64,000 nucleotides of DNA. Source: Nyssa sinensis. Its lineage: Eukaryota > Streptophyta > Magnoliopsida > Cornales > Nyssaceae. Numbering within the stretch: position 1 is the stretch's first letter; the number at the start of each line of letters is the position of its first letter. Location: contig CM018048.1 of the NCBI GenBank assembly GCA_008638375.1, forward strand, positions 52,099,847 to 52,163,846. Direction: 5' to 3'. Of the stretch, positions 44,959-57,602 are shown piece by piece. Under the pieces are notes generated by a model. The model was not told where the DNA came from. It saw nothing but the letters and a program-made list of their open reading frames with translations, and did not search any database. Made by a program: the position numbers and the translations under genes.

Positions 44959-46559
44959 ATGGGAGACAGAGTTGCCAGTCATGCAACCAAGAGGTGCCCA
45001 ACTATGTCTTACATATCCTAAATTCATTTTGGACATCGGTTTCAACTGTATTTTAATACTGATCACTTCCTTTTTCATTTTCTTTCCTCTTAATTTGTTT
45101 TCAATTTTTACAGGGTTGCAGTTGTAACAGGAGCCAATAAAGGGCTTGGGTTAGAGATAAGTAGACAGTTAGCTTCTAATGGGGTCATGGTTGTATTAAC
45201 GGCCAGAGACGAGAAGAGAGGGCTTGAATCTGTTAAAAATCTCAAAGCTTCTGGTCTTTCCAATATAATTTTCCATCAACTTGATGTGATGGACCCTGCT
45301 AGTATTGCTTCCTTTGCTGATTTTATCAAAACCCAATTCGGAAAGCTTGACATATTGGTAAGAACATTGTCCGTGTATAATGTAATACACACACACACAC
45401 AGACTTAAAACTGTGCTACAAAAGCTAATTAATGAATCATGAAAGTTGTGTTGAAATATATCAATATATCCTTGTGCAGGTGAACAATGCAGGAGTTAGT
45501 GGTGCAATAACCGATTGGGAGATAATAAGAGGGGTAGAACTTGGGGATGATCATGTAAGTCTCTCCATGAAAATTTTATTCTTCTGTTTCAAGGTTTTAG
45601 AATGTACGTAACACAAGAATCTTATGGAAATATATGTGGATAATAATCTTTACTTGCTGATGTTAGATTGCTTGAATTGTAGAAAGAACATAACTAACTA
45701 GTCCAAATGTTGGCACAGCTTGTTGGTGAAAATGGTAAATTGTCGAAAGTGTTTGTTGGACAACCCTACGAAAAAGCTGAAACTTGTTTGGCAACAAACT
45801 ATTATGGAGTTAAGCGAGTGACTGAAGCAGTTATTCCACTTCTTCAATCAAATTCAGCAAAGATAGTTAATGTCTCCGCCACCGCGGGGAAGCTAAAGGT
45901 ACAGAGATAATGTTTGTTATGTGGCACATATAGCCGGCAAAGCTCCTCTATTGTTGTGGCAGTAATCAAACACATCACAGTCAATCACCACATGAGCAAT
46001 TTAGTAATTTGGTGGAAAACAGGATTAATTTAATTCTAAGAATCACAATGTCGCATGCTGCTGTAATTTGGCACGACTAAAATGATTTTATAGAAAAAAA
46101 AATATAGCCTCTGGTGCTAGGATAATATTAGGTGTCAATATCTCTTTCTATTTTCTTTATATTGTACATTTTTGTTTTCAGTATATCTCCAATGAAAGAG
46201 CTAAGAAGGAGCTAAGTGATGTAGATGGCCTTAACGAAGAAAAAGTGGAAGAGGTGTTACGGGGATTTCTAGAGGATGTAAAGGAGGGTTTGGTGGAAAG
46301 CAAAGGATGGCCTACAAACTTCTCTGCTTACATAGTTTCTAAAGCAGCTCTTAATGCGTACACAAGGGTTTTGGCCAAGAAATATTCCCATATTGCCATA
46401 AATGCAGTTTGTCCTGGTTTTGTCAAAACAGATATCAATGATCATAATGGGTTCTTCACTGTTGAAGAAGGTGCTAAATGTCCTGTGATGCTGGCCTTGA
46501 TGCCTGAAGGTGGGCCTTCTGGCCTGTTTTTTGAGCAGATGGAAATATCAGATTTTTGA
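44959..46559 (+). CDS. SDR gene E, salutaridine/neomenthol dehydrogenase-like reductase
   Basis: Exons 44959-44993, 45114-45357, 45480-45554, 45719-45898 and 46182-46559 give 303 aa. The start is MGDRVASHATKR. The cofactor loop reads TGANKGLG instead of GIG, a conservative change. NNAG, Asn145, Ser171 (IVNVS) and Tyr228/Lys232 (YIVSK) are present. Other differences from C include SATAGKLK after the catalytic Ser, LNEEK, and a Cys in GAKCPV. Splice donors are all GT. AATAAA at 46,645. Intact, but promoter changes may alter its expression. Confidence 0.86.
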
Positions 46560-46676
46560 TTGGAAATATGTATTATGGTTTTTAAGTTTATATGTAAAAG
46601 CATATGTATGTTTGCTTCTTGTGTGTGTAGACACAAGCTGAGAGAATAAAGCTGAAGCTACTTGTTTTCTATCTTG

Positions 46677-46716
<40 letters not shown>

Positions 46717-48366
46717 CTATGAGTATTTGTGGAATCTCCTTCAGCTCTTGCTGCTAGAATATTCTGAGTTCAAAGTTCAAACTAGAAAATCAAAGTTCAA
46801 ATTAGAAAATCAAAATATCTTGCTTTATAACAGAACAAATGTTAAATCTGTGGTGCAACAAATACAGGATGAGATCACTTCAGTGTTTTGCCTATTACCA
46901 TCAAAAGTAACCTCTAATTGAAGACAAAATCTTAAGAGTTACCTATTAATTTGTCTTTTGATGGTGCCAGGATCTTGGGAGGAAAAAGAAAGCTTTAAAA
47001 AAGCTCATAATTCAAGTCAGTCCCCTTTGATACACATGGATACAAGTAATGAATATATGACTTTAAGCACTATATCATAGCACAGAAAAATCATTTATAG
47101 ATGTACATCACAGCAGATAAAAAGATGGAAAGACACAAGATCAACATGGGATCTTAGCTGAAAGTGAACAATTTTATTTATAATAATAACAATAAAGAAA
47201 TGAGATGATTTTTCACAATCTTGATCTTTACTTTTGATGCTCTGCTAAACAGTGTGTGAACTTCTCCCTACTTGAGTATTGTTCTTGAGCCGTGAATACC
47301 CTTGGAATTTGAACCTTTACCGGGATGAAACCTCGGCAATAGAGGTGACCTCTTACAAATTTGTCTTTCAGGTTCAACAATGTATTATAGCTGATTATGC
47401 TGTTTTAAAACAATGGCAAACCCAGATGGGAAACTAATCGCATGTATCTGTTGGTAAATTTACAATTTCCAATTTGGGATGAAATCAAAGTCTGCCTTTA
47501 AAAACCTTGTTTGATCCACAATTAAAACTCAGGCAGGCTTCAGTCCTGTTAACTATTTCCTTTCGATTTGGAAATCAGAACACTATAAAAGGTGTTTGCT
47601 TGTCCTGAGGTACTTGAAGGGGTATTAAAAATCCACCAACCATAACGGCATCCCCAAGGATTTTGGCTTGTAAAAAGGTCCAACAAGAATGAGAATGCAG
47701 ATTTTGAATAATCAAATTTAACGATGGCAGATTGTGACCCGGAGGTCACTAATTCGAGTAGCAGAAACAACTCTTCAATCCATAAGATAAGACTGCGTAT
47801 ATCTAATCATTTTCGAATCTTGCAGTGGCAGGAGTCTCTGTACTAGGTTAGCCTTGTTTAATCAAATTTAATGGAACAGAACATGTAAATACTTTTCACA
47901 GAATTGTGTTCTATTTTGAATAGAAATTGCACGCCCACATGATAAACAACCATTTCTCACAGTAATAATTTACGTAAAAGGCAAAGTGCAGAACACAAAC
48001 ATGCACAACCATTGTAAAATACAGAAGAAAAAGAATTGCAGCATCAATCAGGATTCAGGGCTGTGTTGTCCAAAAGAATTTCTTCTAATGCAATTTATCT
48101 TGAATATTTTTCAAATTCAAAGTCTGTTATGAATGCAATTTTCATTTTTCATTTGGTGGAATCCCCACTTTTTATCAATTGATTTAGTTCTTACACGGTG
48201 CACTGGATGAGAAGGCCATTAGAGGGATTTTCTCCACTTTCTCCGTTTTAGCCCCCTGGAGAAACAGAGATATGTTGGAAACTTGAAATTACCAAATTAA
48301 TCAAACATGATGGCCCACCAAATATTGAACGTCCAGGATCTTGAAGTGGAAATGGCATATGACAAT
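46560..48366. other. spacer between E and A''
   Basis: Third copy of the C-to-A spacer, with an (AT)n run at about 46,677-46,714 and the SINE-like segment at about 47,731-47,853. Short conserved - strand frames carry no known domain. Confidence 0.6.
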
Positions 48367-48433
48367 GATGTCAGAGCATACGCAGAGAGACAATGGTGTC
48401 ATGCCATACGTACAAGAAGCTGAATCTATAAAT
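48367..48433 (+). promoter_or_regulatory. promoter of SDR gene A'': paired motif and TATA box
   Basis: gatgtcagagcatacg (48367-48382) and ggtgtcatgccatacg (48395-48410), TATAAAT at 48427-48433, 59 bp before the ATG. Confidence 0.55.
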
Positions 48434-48491
48434 CTTCCCGCAAATCATTTTCATAAATACCATCTCTCAGTTAACTGCTTCTTCTCAAGAA

Positions 48492-50080
48492 ATGGCAGCA
48501 ACAATCACCATTCCAGCACCAAAAGGGTTAGCCTTCTCTTCTTCATTCTAGTTTACACGACTTTCAAACCAAAGTTTGTGCCTAATCTTTGACACCCGCT
48601 ATGCCTTTTTTGTGTGTGTGTGTTCTCAATTTCAGTGTTGCAGTTGTAACAGGGGCAAATAAAGGCATTGGTCTAGAGATATGTAAACAATTAGCTTCTA
48701 ATGAGGTCATGGTGGTGTTAACAGCTAGAGATGAGAAGAGGGGTCTTGAAGCTGTTGAAAATCTCAAAGCTTATGGGCTATCTGATATTGTTTTTCATCA
48801 ACTTGATATGATGAACCCAGATAGTATTGCTTCTTTAGCAGATCACATCAAAACCCAATTCGGAAAGCTTAACATATTAATAAGACAGAGAGCCACTTGA
48901 TAGAAAACTTTATCATTTGTGACACTAAAATGGGTAATATAAGAAAATGCATAGTGACTAATATAATAAAAGTTAATATGTGCAGGTGAACAATGCAGGG
49001 GTTTTTGGAGTCATAATGAATGCAGAGTCTTTTACAAGCTTAAACCTCAAGGATGGTGAGGCAAGTCTTTCCTGTCTCAGAAATAAATGATGAAAGGTCG
49101 TACCATATGAAGAGTGGCTGCACATAAAAAGGCATGCCTACATGTGTGTGTGTGTCTATATATATATATATATAGTATATACAAATCTGATTATTATAAT
49201 ATGAGACATTGAACTGCTCCTGTCTGATGTAGGTTCTAGGAGCAAAGGCTCATTTAGCTAAAGAGGTTATGAAACAAACTTGTGAAACAGCAGAAGGGTG
49301 TGTCAGGACAAACTATTATGGAGCTAAACAATTGACTCAAGCACTTATTCCACTTCTTCAGCTGTCCAATTCACCAAGAATAGTGAATGTCTCATCAACC
49401 TTGGGGCAGCTAAAGGTACAAAACTTCCCCTTTAAATTTAAAAAGTTGGTAATTGTTAATTATATGTCTGTATTGTCACGGCCAGCCAAAACTGTAAAGG
49501 TTATGCCATGCAAACACCACATAGATGACGCGTTGGCTTATTGGACAACCCTTTTGTCAGCACGGCATGCTTTCATAGAGTCTCTGGAGCATGATCATCC
49601 TTGTGGACTGAATGGTTACTCCACATGGCACACTGTGAGTCATGATTAGAGAGTGGCTTTTTATTTTTTTTCTTTTTCAACTAATCATACATTCACTTCC
49701 AGAACATTTCAAATGAAAGGGCAAAGAAGGTACTAAGTGATGTTGATGGACTCACAGAAGAGAAAGTAGATGACGTAGTACATGTGTTTCTAAAGGATGT
49801 TGAAGAGGACCAGTTGGAGACCAGAGGCTGGCCTATGATTCTCTCTGCTTATATAGTCTCCAAAGCAGCTCTTAACGCATGCTCGAGGATTTTGGCCAAA
49901 AAGTTTCCCAGTTTTTGCATAAATGCAGTCAGTCCTGGTTTTGTTAAAACAGACATGACCTATAATAGTGGGGCATTCACTGTTGACGAAGGAGCAAAAG
50001 TTCCTGTAACAATGGCTTTGATGCCTGATGGCGGGCCTTCTGGCCTCTTCTTTGATCAGACACAAGTAATAACTTTTTGA
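48492..50080 (+). CDS. SDR gene A'', exons open but intron 2 donor lost
   Basis: Exons 48492-48526, 48636-48879, 48986-49060, 49233-49415 and 49703-50080 would give 304 aa. [25 protein letters not shown] Asn, IVNVS Ser and YIVSK Tyr/Lys are all present, with no internal stop. Intron 1 has a normal GT donor (AAAAGG|GTTAGC), unlike A and A'. Intron 2's donor is ATAAGA where A has GTAAGA; unspliced, the frame stops a few codons later, near residue 101. Intron 3 uses a GC donor (GAG|GCAAGT). The protein is therefore doubtful unless the AT site or a cryptic donor is used. The gene lacks the intron 4 repeat of A and A'. Confidence 0.65.
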
Positions 50081-50223
50081 TACACTGCGTGTAGTAGAAT
50101 TTCTAGAGAGAGCAATCCATTTCCGATGCTTTCATGTACTGAATGTTTATGTACTCTGTTTCTAATGCTTACTATTTGCTATAGCCAATTGAACCTGGAA
50201 AAGATTTATCAATACTACTGAAT

Positions 50224-50261
<38 letters not shown>

Positions 50262-51140
50262 AGGGCTCCAAATTGTTGTCCCTTCTCCATGGATATGAAC
50301 GTTTGGGTTTTCTAGTACCCAAAAGATATCGAGATAATCTGAGCCTTAAAACAATAACTTTGAATGAGGCTTTTTATTTTTTATTTTTGTTTTTGTATTG
50401 TTTTTAAGATGCAAGAAGAATAGATTATAAATAAAATGAATATTGATTTAAAAAAATGTTAAAACAATTTATCTTATAAGAGTTTTATTTAATATAAATA
50501 TAAATAATTTCTAATAAGTATATTCTATTTAAATCTTTTTAATACTGTTGTTTCACACAAACACACACACACACATATATATATATATATTTATAATATA
50601 AAATTGTAATAGTATTCTAGATGGAAATGCTAAATAATATAGACTTCTTACGTCATGTAACAATATTGAAGAATAGGAGATTGAAAATAGAACTCTAATA
50701 ATAGAATTTACACAAATATAAACAAGGCAATACAAAACCATTATTCACTTATTTTATGTAAGCATATTGTAGTATAAAATGAGAATAGTTAAGACTCTTC
50801 AATGTGACATTAAACTTTTATAGATTTTAAATGTCTAATTTGAATTAGAGTAATGGGTCCTACTCATTTGAGAGGATGGAATTGAGGTGGGATGAATGCG
50901 GACATAAAATATTAGACATAAAATTTGAAAAAAAATTAGGATCTATTTTATAAGTTTCTGAGACCTAAAGTCATTTATTATGATTTTTCTTGCTTAATAG
51001 TATAGTTGGTCCAGAGAAAAAAAAGAAAGATTGAACTCTTGAGACAAATTATGGCCTAATGTTTTGATTTGTTAAACAAAGCCTGACATATAATATGATG
51101 ATTTTTATAATTTTAATATTTTATAAGATTTATGTAAGTC
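50081..51140. other. intergenic DNA downstream of A''
   Basis: 3' flank of A'' with (TA)n at about 50,226-50,256 and (CA)n(TA)n at about 50,558-50,590, then AT-rich DNA. No gene seen. Confidence 0.5.
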
Positions 51141-52075
51141 TCAGCGTGTATTCAGTCTTCATCACACAAAAGCCAACAAATAACCAATGACAAATGTAGT
51201 TACAATTAAGTGCATGGAGGTCCAAAAGTCCATTAATTCTTGAAACTTCCAGCATCTTATCCTCAAAGATTAGGAGGATGCAGGCCACAGAAATCATGAA
51301 AAAATGCCGATATTGTTAAAAGGCGCATAGCCATAGGATCGATGAAAGGAAGAAGGCAATAAGGAATACAAGTAGAACCCATATCATGACCTTCCACCCA
51401 GAAACCATGATCGAATTGTCATGACTGGAAATTAAGCTAATATTCAGCAGTATCAACTATCAAGGCAACTTCTCTTCGGCCAGTATCACTCCTCAAGGCA
51501 AATGATCATTTGATTTCTAAGTTTCCCTATAATTCTCAATTTTATTTGTGAAACCATTAGATGTGTTAAGCTGTAAGAGAGAGAGAGAGCTCTTTCGAAT
51601 TCTAGAACAGGGCTATCATCTGTACAACTATCAAACTTAGCACAATCTCATCTGATTAAAGGTTCTCTTTCTTATTGTCTGATGAAAGATTACAAAAGAC
51701 TATTAAAACATAAAACAGAACAAAAGACAGGAAAAATAATCCAAAAAAAAGACTAAACCACCTTAAGAAACAAAGCATATGTGTGACAGCTAATGTTGGC
51801 CTGGCTCCTAGTCCTGGATGATTAATTAAACCAATTAAGCAAACATCAGTAACAGTTCTAAAAAGTCAATGAATAAAAAAACCAATAACCCATCTAAAAT
51901 GAAAATCAGTGCTTAAATCATACATTCATATAATATTATTAAACATGGTATCAATGAGTTTTCCCATCTTATGAAAAACGACAGCCTTACCAATAATTAA
52001 AACTAGATGGCTGATTCTACAAAGTGAACATCATTAGTAACTTCCAACAATATTGATCCATTGTTGTGGCTTTTC
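51141..52075 (+). repeat. orphan copy of the gene F upstream region
   Basis: Aligns, with gaps, to the sequence upstream of F (52,914-53,168 plus 57,721-58,258 once the intervening copia element is removed). Shared words include ccatgatcgaattgtcatg, tgatcatttgatttctaagt, a GA-rich microsatellite and ttgatggctgattctacaaa-like sequence. The match stops just before the F start codon, and no SDR exon follows. Confidence 0.7.
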
Positions 52076-52159
52076 ATCTGCTCTTGAATGTTGTGCAGGT
52101 AGTGATCATAAGAAGTAATTCGCTGATCCACGAAGTGTCAAAGCAATGCAATCTAATCT

Positions 52160-52310
52160 AGTAATTGAGCAAAGCTTGTCTGCATAGTCCAAAGGCTCTA
52201 GGGCGGAGCTGGTGTAGATGGCCCTGCCTGTGGCGATGAAGTAGTAGCACCAACAACAGTACCAGCAGCAGTAGCTGGAGGCGGGTGCGCACCCTACCTA
52301 TCTATTTTTA
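52160..52310 (-). other. GC-rich Ala/Gly/Pro-coding island, possible orphan exon
   Basis: On the - strand from about 52,293 to 52,198 the sequence reads GAHPPPATAAGTVVGATTSS and continues Pro/Ser-rich to a TAG. An AG acceptor-like site stands before it. It is more GC-rich than all neighbours. I do not recognise the family, and it may be a captured 3' exon fragment. Confidence 0.25.
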
Positions 52311-52913
52311 CTTGTATTTGGCCCTCACTATGCATCATCATAGTGTAAGTGATGCGGGTTATCTAGCAAAATATGCTTAGACACGCCCATTCACTTAACT
52401 CATAATTCTTTAATTTTATGAGTAATTTATCTCTAATTTTTTTTTTGTGGTAAATAAGTAAACTTAAGTAACCAAATTTTTACATTTTTTTTAAACTCTT
52501 GATTTTCAATCTTCACTACACTTGGATTTGTATTTCTAAGCTTACTAAAATCACACTCTTAACATATTTTATTTTTGTTTTGCTTATCATGAATCCTTTT
52601 GATTTTAAAAATTTTTCTAAACCTTTAATTTTATATTTATTCATCTTTTATTTTTATTAATTAAAATAATATTATCCGTCAAAGATATACACAGTAAAAC
52701 TTTATCATAGATATATTTATATGTGTGTGTGTGTTTAATTAACTTATTCATTAGCGAAGCCAAAAAAAAAAAAAAAGACTTAATATATACTAACCGTTGA
52801 TATAAACCTACTGTAATAAAAAATTCACTAGTCATTACAATATTTACACGCCAATCATATATATATATATATATATGTATATCTTTTGTGGCATTCCTTT
52901 TAGAGTAATGATT
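52311..52913. other. AT-rich intergenic DNA
   Basis: Contains (TG)n near 52,722-52,734 and (AT)n at about 52,858-52,876. No gene seen. Confidence 0.5.
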
Positions 52914-53168
52914 TGATTTTGGCCAACGAAATGGTCCCAGCTAGGCATATAATTGACAAACATAATTACAATCACGTGCATAAATGTCCTGAGTTCATTC
53001 TTGACACTCTTTTTCGAGCATCTTATCCTCGTTCATTAGGAGGATGCACTCCACATAAATCACGAATTAAAAAAATTGCCAATATCAGTAAAAGGTGCAC
53101 AGGATCGATCAAGGGAAAAAGGCATCAAGGAGTACAAGTAAAATTCATATGATTTTGCACCCAAAACC

Positions 53169-53313
53169 TGTAAGTTTTATGATGAATTGGGTATCTGTCA
53201 CACTAAAAAAAAGTCGTACTAATACATATATGAATACATAAAAAAATCTTAAAAACTATTTCTAAAATATATATAATAAATATAAAATACAAAGATATTC
53301 TATATTCTTCACA
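53169..53313 (-). repeat. 3' LTR of the decayed copia element
   Basis: TGTAAG...TTCACA, 145 bp, ending at the polypurine tract. Confidence 0.75.
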
Positions 53314-53329
53314 CCCTCCCTCAAACTCA

Positions 53330-56300
53330 AGGGATTTTGGATGAAAACATTAAGAGTTTACCAAAAAGGAACCGAAAACGAGCAACAGTGTGAGTCTTCG
53401 TGAAAAAATCAGCAAGTTAGAGCACAGTGGAAACGAACGGAAGGGAGATAGAGCCAGACTGCAAATGGTGAAGAACAAAATGACAATCAATCTCAATACA
53501 CTTAGTGCGTTCATGAAACACTATATTGTGGGCAATCTAGATAGCACTTTTGTTGTCATAATAGAGAGGAGTTGGAGGAGACTGACAAACGCCCAAATCA
53601 AACAAAAAACCACGAAGCCAAATAATTTCAACTATAGCATGTGCCATAGCACGATACTCGGCCTTAGCAGTAAAACGAGCAATAACACTTTGCTTCTTAC
53701 TTTTTCAAGAAATAAAAGAATCGCCAAAAAACAAGCCTAGACCAGAAGTGGACTTGCGATCAGTGACATCACTAGCCCAATCAAAATTAGCATAAGCAAC
53801 GAGGTTCAAAGAGGAAGTAGAAGATAAAAGCAAACCCTCATAGATAGTACCACGAAGATAACGCAGAATTCAAACCAGGGCAACCCAGTGTAGGGAATGA
53901 GGAGTAGAGACAAACTAACTAATGATATGGACAACATAGGCAAGATTAGTACGAGTGACAGTGAGGTAGACCAAGCAGCCAACAAGTTCCCTATACAAAG
54001 TGGGATCATCCAGAGAGACACCATCAGTAGAATTCAGTTTCACATTCAACTCAATGGGAGTGTCAAAAACCTTAGAATCAGTCAAGTCAACCTGATAAAT
54101 AACCTTATTAGCATACTTAGCCTATGAAAGAAATTAGCCCTCGGGAGAGTAGGCTACTTCAATACCAAGAAAATATTGCAAAGGACCCAAGTCCTTCATT
54201 TCAAAGGTGCGAAACAAATGCTGCTTAACGAAAGTGATGGCAGAAGAATCAGAACCAGTGATAATCATATCATCCACATACAATAATAAAGCAACAAATC
54301 CAGAAGAGGTGTGAAGAAGAAACAAGGCACAGTCATAAGCACTAGAAAGAAAACCAAGCTGAATAATAGCTGTCTAAACGCGGTTATACCAGGCTCGTGG
54401 AGACTGGTTCAAACCATAAAGGGCACGATGAAGACGACACACCTGACCAGAAGAATGAGACAGTTCTGGTAGAGGGCGCATATAGACTTCCTCTGTAAGA
54501 TGGTTGTTAAGAAAGGCATTCTTGATGTTCATTTGATAGAGGGGCCAGGAGTGAATGGCAGCATCTGATATCAATGTACGAATAGTGGTCATTTTGGCAA
54601 TAAGGGCAAATGTCTTCTCATAGTCAAGACCATATTCTTGAGAGAATCCCGCAATAAGTCGAGCTTTGTAATGCTCAAGAGATCCATCAGAGTTTGTCTT
54701 GACTTTAAAGACCCATTTACAGCCAATCAGATTTTAACCAGCAGGGAAAGACGCTAACTCCCAAGTAGAGGTCTTGTGTAAGGCGTCCAACTCTTCAGCC
54801 ATAGCCTGGACCTAATGAGGATTCTGAAAAGCTTCTTGATAAGATTGTGGTTCTGAAAAAGAGTGAATAACAGACAAGAAAGTACAGTAGAAATGAGAGA
54901 AACAAGTGTTAGAAAAATCAAGCAATTTTACCAATGGCTGGCGACGACGAAGAGGATATCGGCGGGGAGCAGGATCAGTGTATTCAAAAGTAGAAGGAAC
55001 AAGAAGAGAGATATCTGGTAGAGGACTAGGTGATCCAGTAGTGACTATAGGTCTAGTGGCCTTAGGAGGGACTATAGACCCAGTGGGTTCAGGAAGGGAC
55101 TTAGTAGTAACTATAGAGATATACTCATCGGAAGGCACATCAGAAGGAAAATGATCAATGTGAATCAAATCCTCTTTGGAGACATTAGTAGTGGTAGGAG
55201 GTAGCTGAAAGTAAGCCAAGCATTCAAGAAAAGTCACATAGCGAGAGATATAAAGACGACGTAAAGTAGGATCATAGCAACGATAACCTTTCTGGGTTGA
55301 ACTATACCTTAAGAAGACACAAAGAACATACCTGGCACTCAATTTGATTCTATTTTTCTGATGGAGTAAAACAAAACAAGCACACCCAAAAACACGAAGA
55401 AGAGAGTAATTAGGTATTTCAAAATATAGAGCTTCATAAGGGGAATGTCCCGAAGGAATAGGAGTAGGCATTCGATTTAAAAGAAAAGTAGTAATAAGAA
55501 CAGCTTCACCCCAAAAAGATGCTGGAACAAAAGCAGAAAGAATAAGAGATCGCACAGTGTCAAGAAGATGACGGTATTTACGCTCAGCCCTACCATTTTA
55601 TGCAGGAGTATCGACACAAGAAGATTGATGAATAGTACCTAAGGAAGCCATGTATTCACAAAGTTCAGTTTTAAAGTACTCCCCACCCAAGTTAAACCAG
55701 AATACTTTGATAACACGCCCAAACTGAGTGGAAATCATAAACTAAAAATCACAGTAAATTTGGTAGAAATCAGACTTATGTTTCATAAGAAAAGTCCAAG
55801 TATAACGAGTACAGTCATCAACAAAGGAAACATAATAAGCAGAACCACCTTTTACAGAGACAAGAGAAGGTCCCCAGACATCAAAATGAACTAAATAGAA
55901 AGGTGTATTAGAAATTGAAGTACTTTTATAAAATGGTAAAGCCGTCATTTTAGTAAGTTTACAATCGCGACACTCTATAAGGTCACTAAGAGAAACTTTA
56001 CTCAAAAGACCAGACTGAGCTAAAGATCGTAAACGATCAACAGATAAATGACCTAACTGCGAATGCCATAAATAAAACTGACTAGACTGAGAGTCTAACT
56101 GAAAAAAAAAAAAAAAAAAAAAAAGAGCAGATAAAGAAACAGGAGAATGAAGATGTAAACTTTCCACCACATACAGATCCCCAACTCTACGCCAGGTCCT
56201 AATCTGCTTATTGGACAACCGATCCTGCAAGTATAAACAAAAGAAGAAAAAATGACATCAAAACCAGAGGCATCAAGTTAACTAATGGAAAGGAGACTAA

Positions 56301-57018
56301 CAGATAAATGCAGAACATAAAGAACAGAAGGAATTGTCACTACAAATTTGTCTGAGGATAAGACAGAACCAATGGATAAGACAGGCATGCGAGACCCATT
56401 AGCAGCACTAACAGTAATAGGAGAGGGAGGGGGGATACAGTTGTATAATAAAGAAAGATAGGGAGTCATATGATGGGAAGCACCAGAATCAAAAATCCAA
56501 ACTAGGAGAGATATACTTGAGGAAGACCCAAGCAAACCTGAATGAAGAGATAGAGCAGAAGCAAAAAACTGGGTGGCAGAAAACACAAGATGCTAGAGCT
56601 GAGCAATCTGAGCACTCAAAGAAGCAATATCAGAATCACTAGCTGAAGTAGATGCTGTGTAGGCTACTGGAGACCGAAAAGTATGCGAAACAGGGGCTCG
56701 AAACTACGTGGAGGACTGCTGAGAGGAAGTGGGTGGACATCCCTTCTTGGGACAATTATATTTTCAATGACCTTTCTGATGATAAAAAGCACACTCATCT
56801 GAGGGTAGTGAGACCATCTTAGGCTTGTCAGTAGACTGAAACAGATTAGCAAAAGGAGTGGGTAGTAAAACTGATTGTGCAAGAGCTAAAAAGATAAAAG
56901 AAGAGAAAGACGGACTACTCATCTTCAGTCGAATTTCTTCAAAAAAAAATTCGCTAATAATAGCATCCACAGAAAAAAAGAAGAGATCGATAAAGAATGT
57001 TATCATGAATCGCCTCAA
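53330..57018 (-). pseudogene. gag-pol remnant of the decayed copia element
   Basis: Pieces in order on the - strand: a gag end with a degraded zinc knuckle (ECAFYHQKGH, Tyr for Cys) at 56,764-57,018; protease IFDSGASHHMT at 56,278-56,586; integrase WHSQLGHLS and DVWGPS at 55,742-56,230; integrase C-terminus from RSLILSAFVPA at 54,812-55,555; RT with NAFLNNHL and YVDDM at 54,134-54,592; and RNase H region traces at 53,350-54,024. Many stops and frame changes interrupt it. The N-terminal part of gag is not recognisable. Confidence 0.85.
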
Positions 57019-57602
57019 ACCGAAGAGAGGTCATTGTAACGTAAGTACTGAATTTACTATAAATTTTAGAGGGAATAGCGGCTGAAGAAAAAAAAAGTCT
57101 GCGGCAGAAATTTAGAAAAGGGAGAGCAGATGCGGCGTGAGCTGAGGGAAGAAGAGGCGTGAGCGGCAGAATAAACAAGGGCTTGGAGATCAGAAAGGAG
57201 GATGGCTGGAGAATAAAACAAAACAAAGGAAAAAAAGTCAAAAAAGATGGCTTTGAAAACAGGTAAAAAAAAAAGGTAGCTTTGAAGGTGGCTTTGAGAA
57301 CAGCTCAAAAAAGGGGGCTTTGAGAACAGGTCAAAAAGTTGGCCGCGGCTAGGAAAGACAGACAAAATAAAGAAAGCAGAAAAAGAAAGCAAGCGGGGCG
57401 GCTGACGTGAAAGAAAGAAGAAACGCTGGGCGGCGCAACAGGAAGAAAGGAAGAAAGAAAGAAAAAAACTGCGGCGCAGCAGGGGAAAAGGAAAAAAAAA
57501 ATTAAAAAAAAGAAAGAAGAAGCGGCGCAGCGGCTGAAGCAAGCAGAATCAGAAAAGAGAAGTAAAATCGGAGAAGAATCAGACCAAAGAAAAAGAGGTA
57601 CC
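57019..57602. repeat. purine-rich leader block of the decayed copia element
   Basis: The + strand is almost all A and G with interspersed GCGGCGCAGC words. At 57,246-57,345 there are four imperfect copies of a unit near ggctttgagaacaggtcaaa. Long Phe/Leu/Ser frames on the - strand are compositional. It occupies the place where leader and gag start would be expected. Confidence 0.5.
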
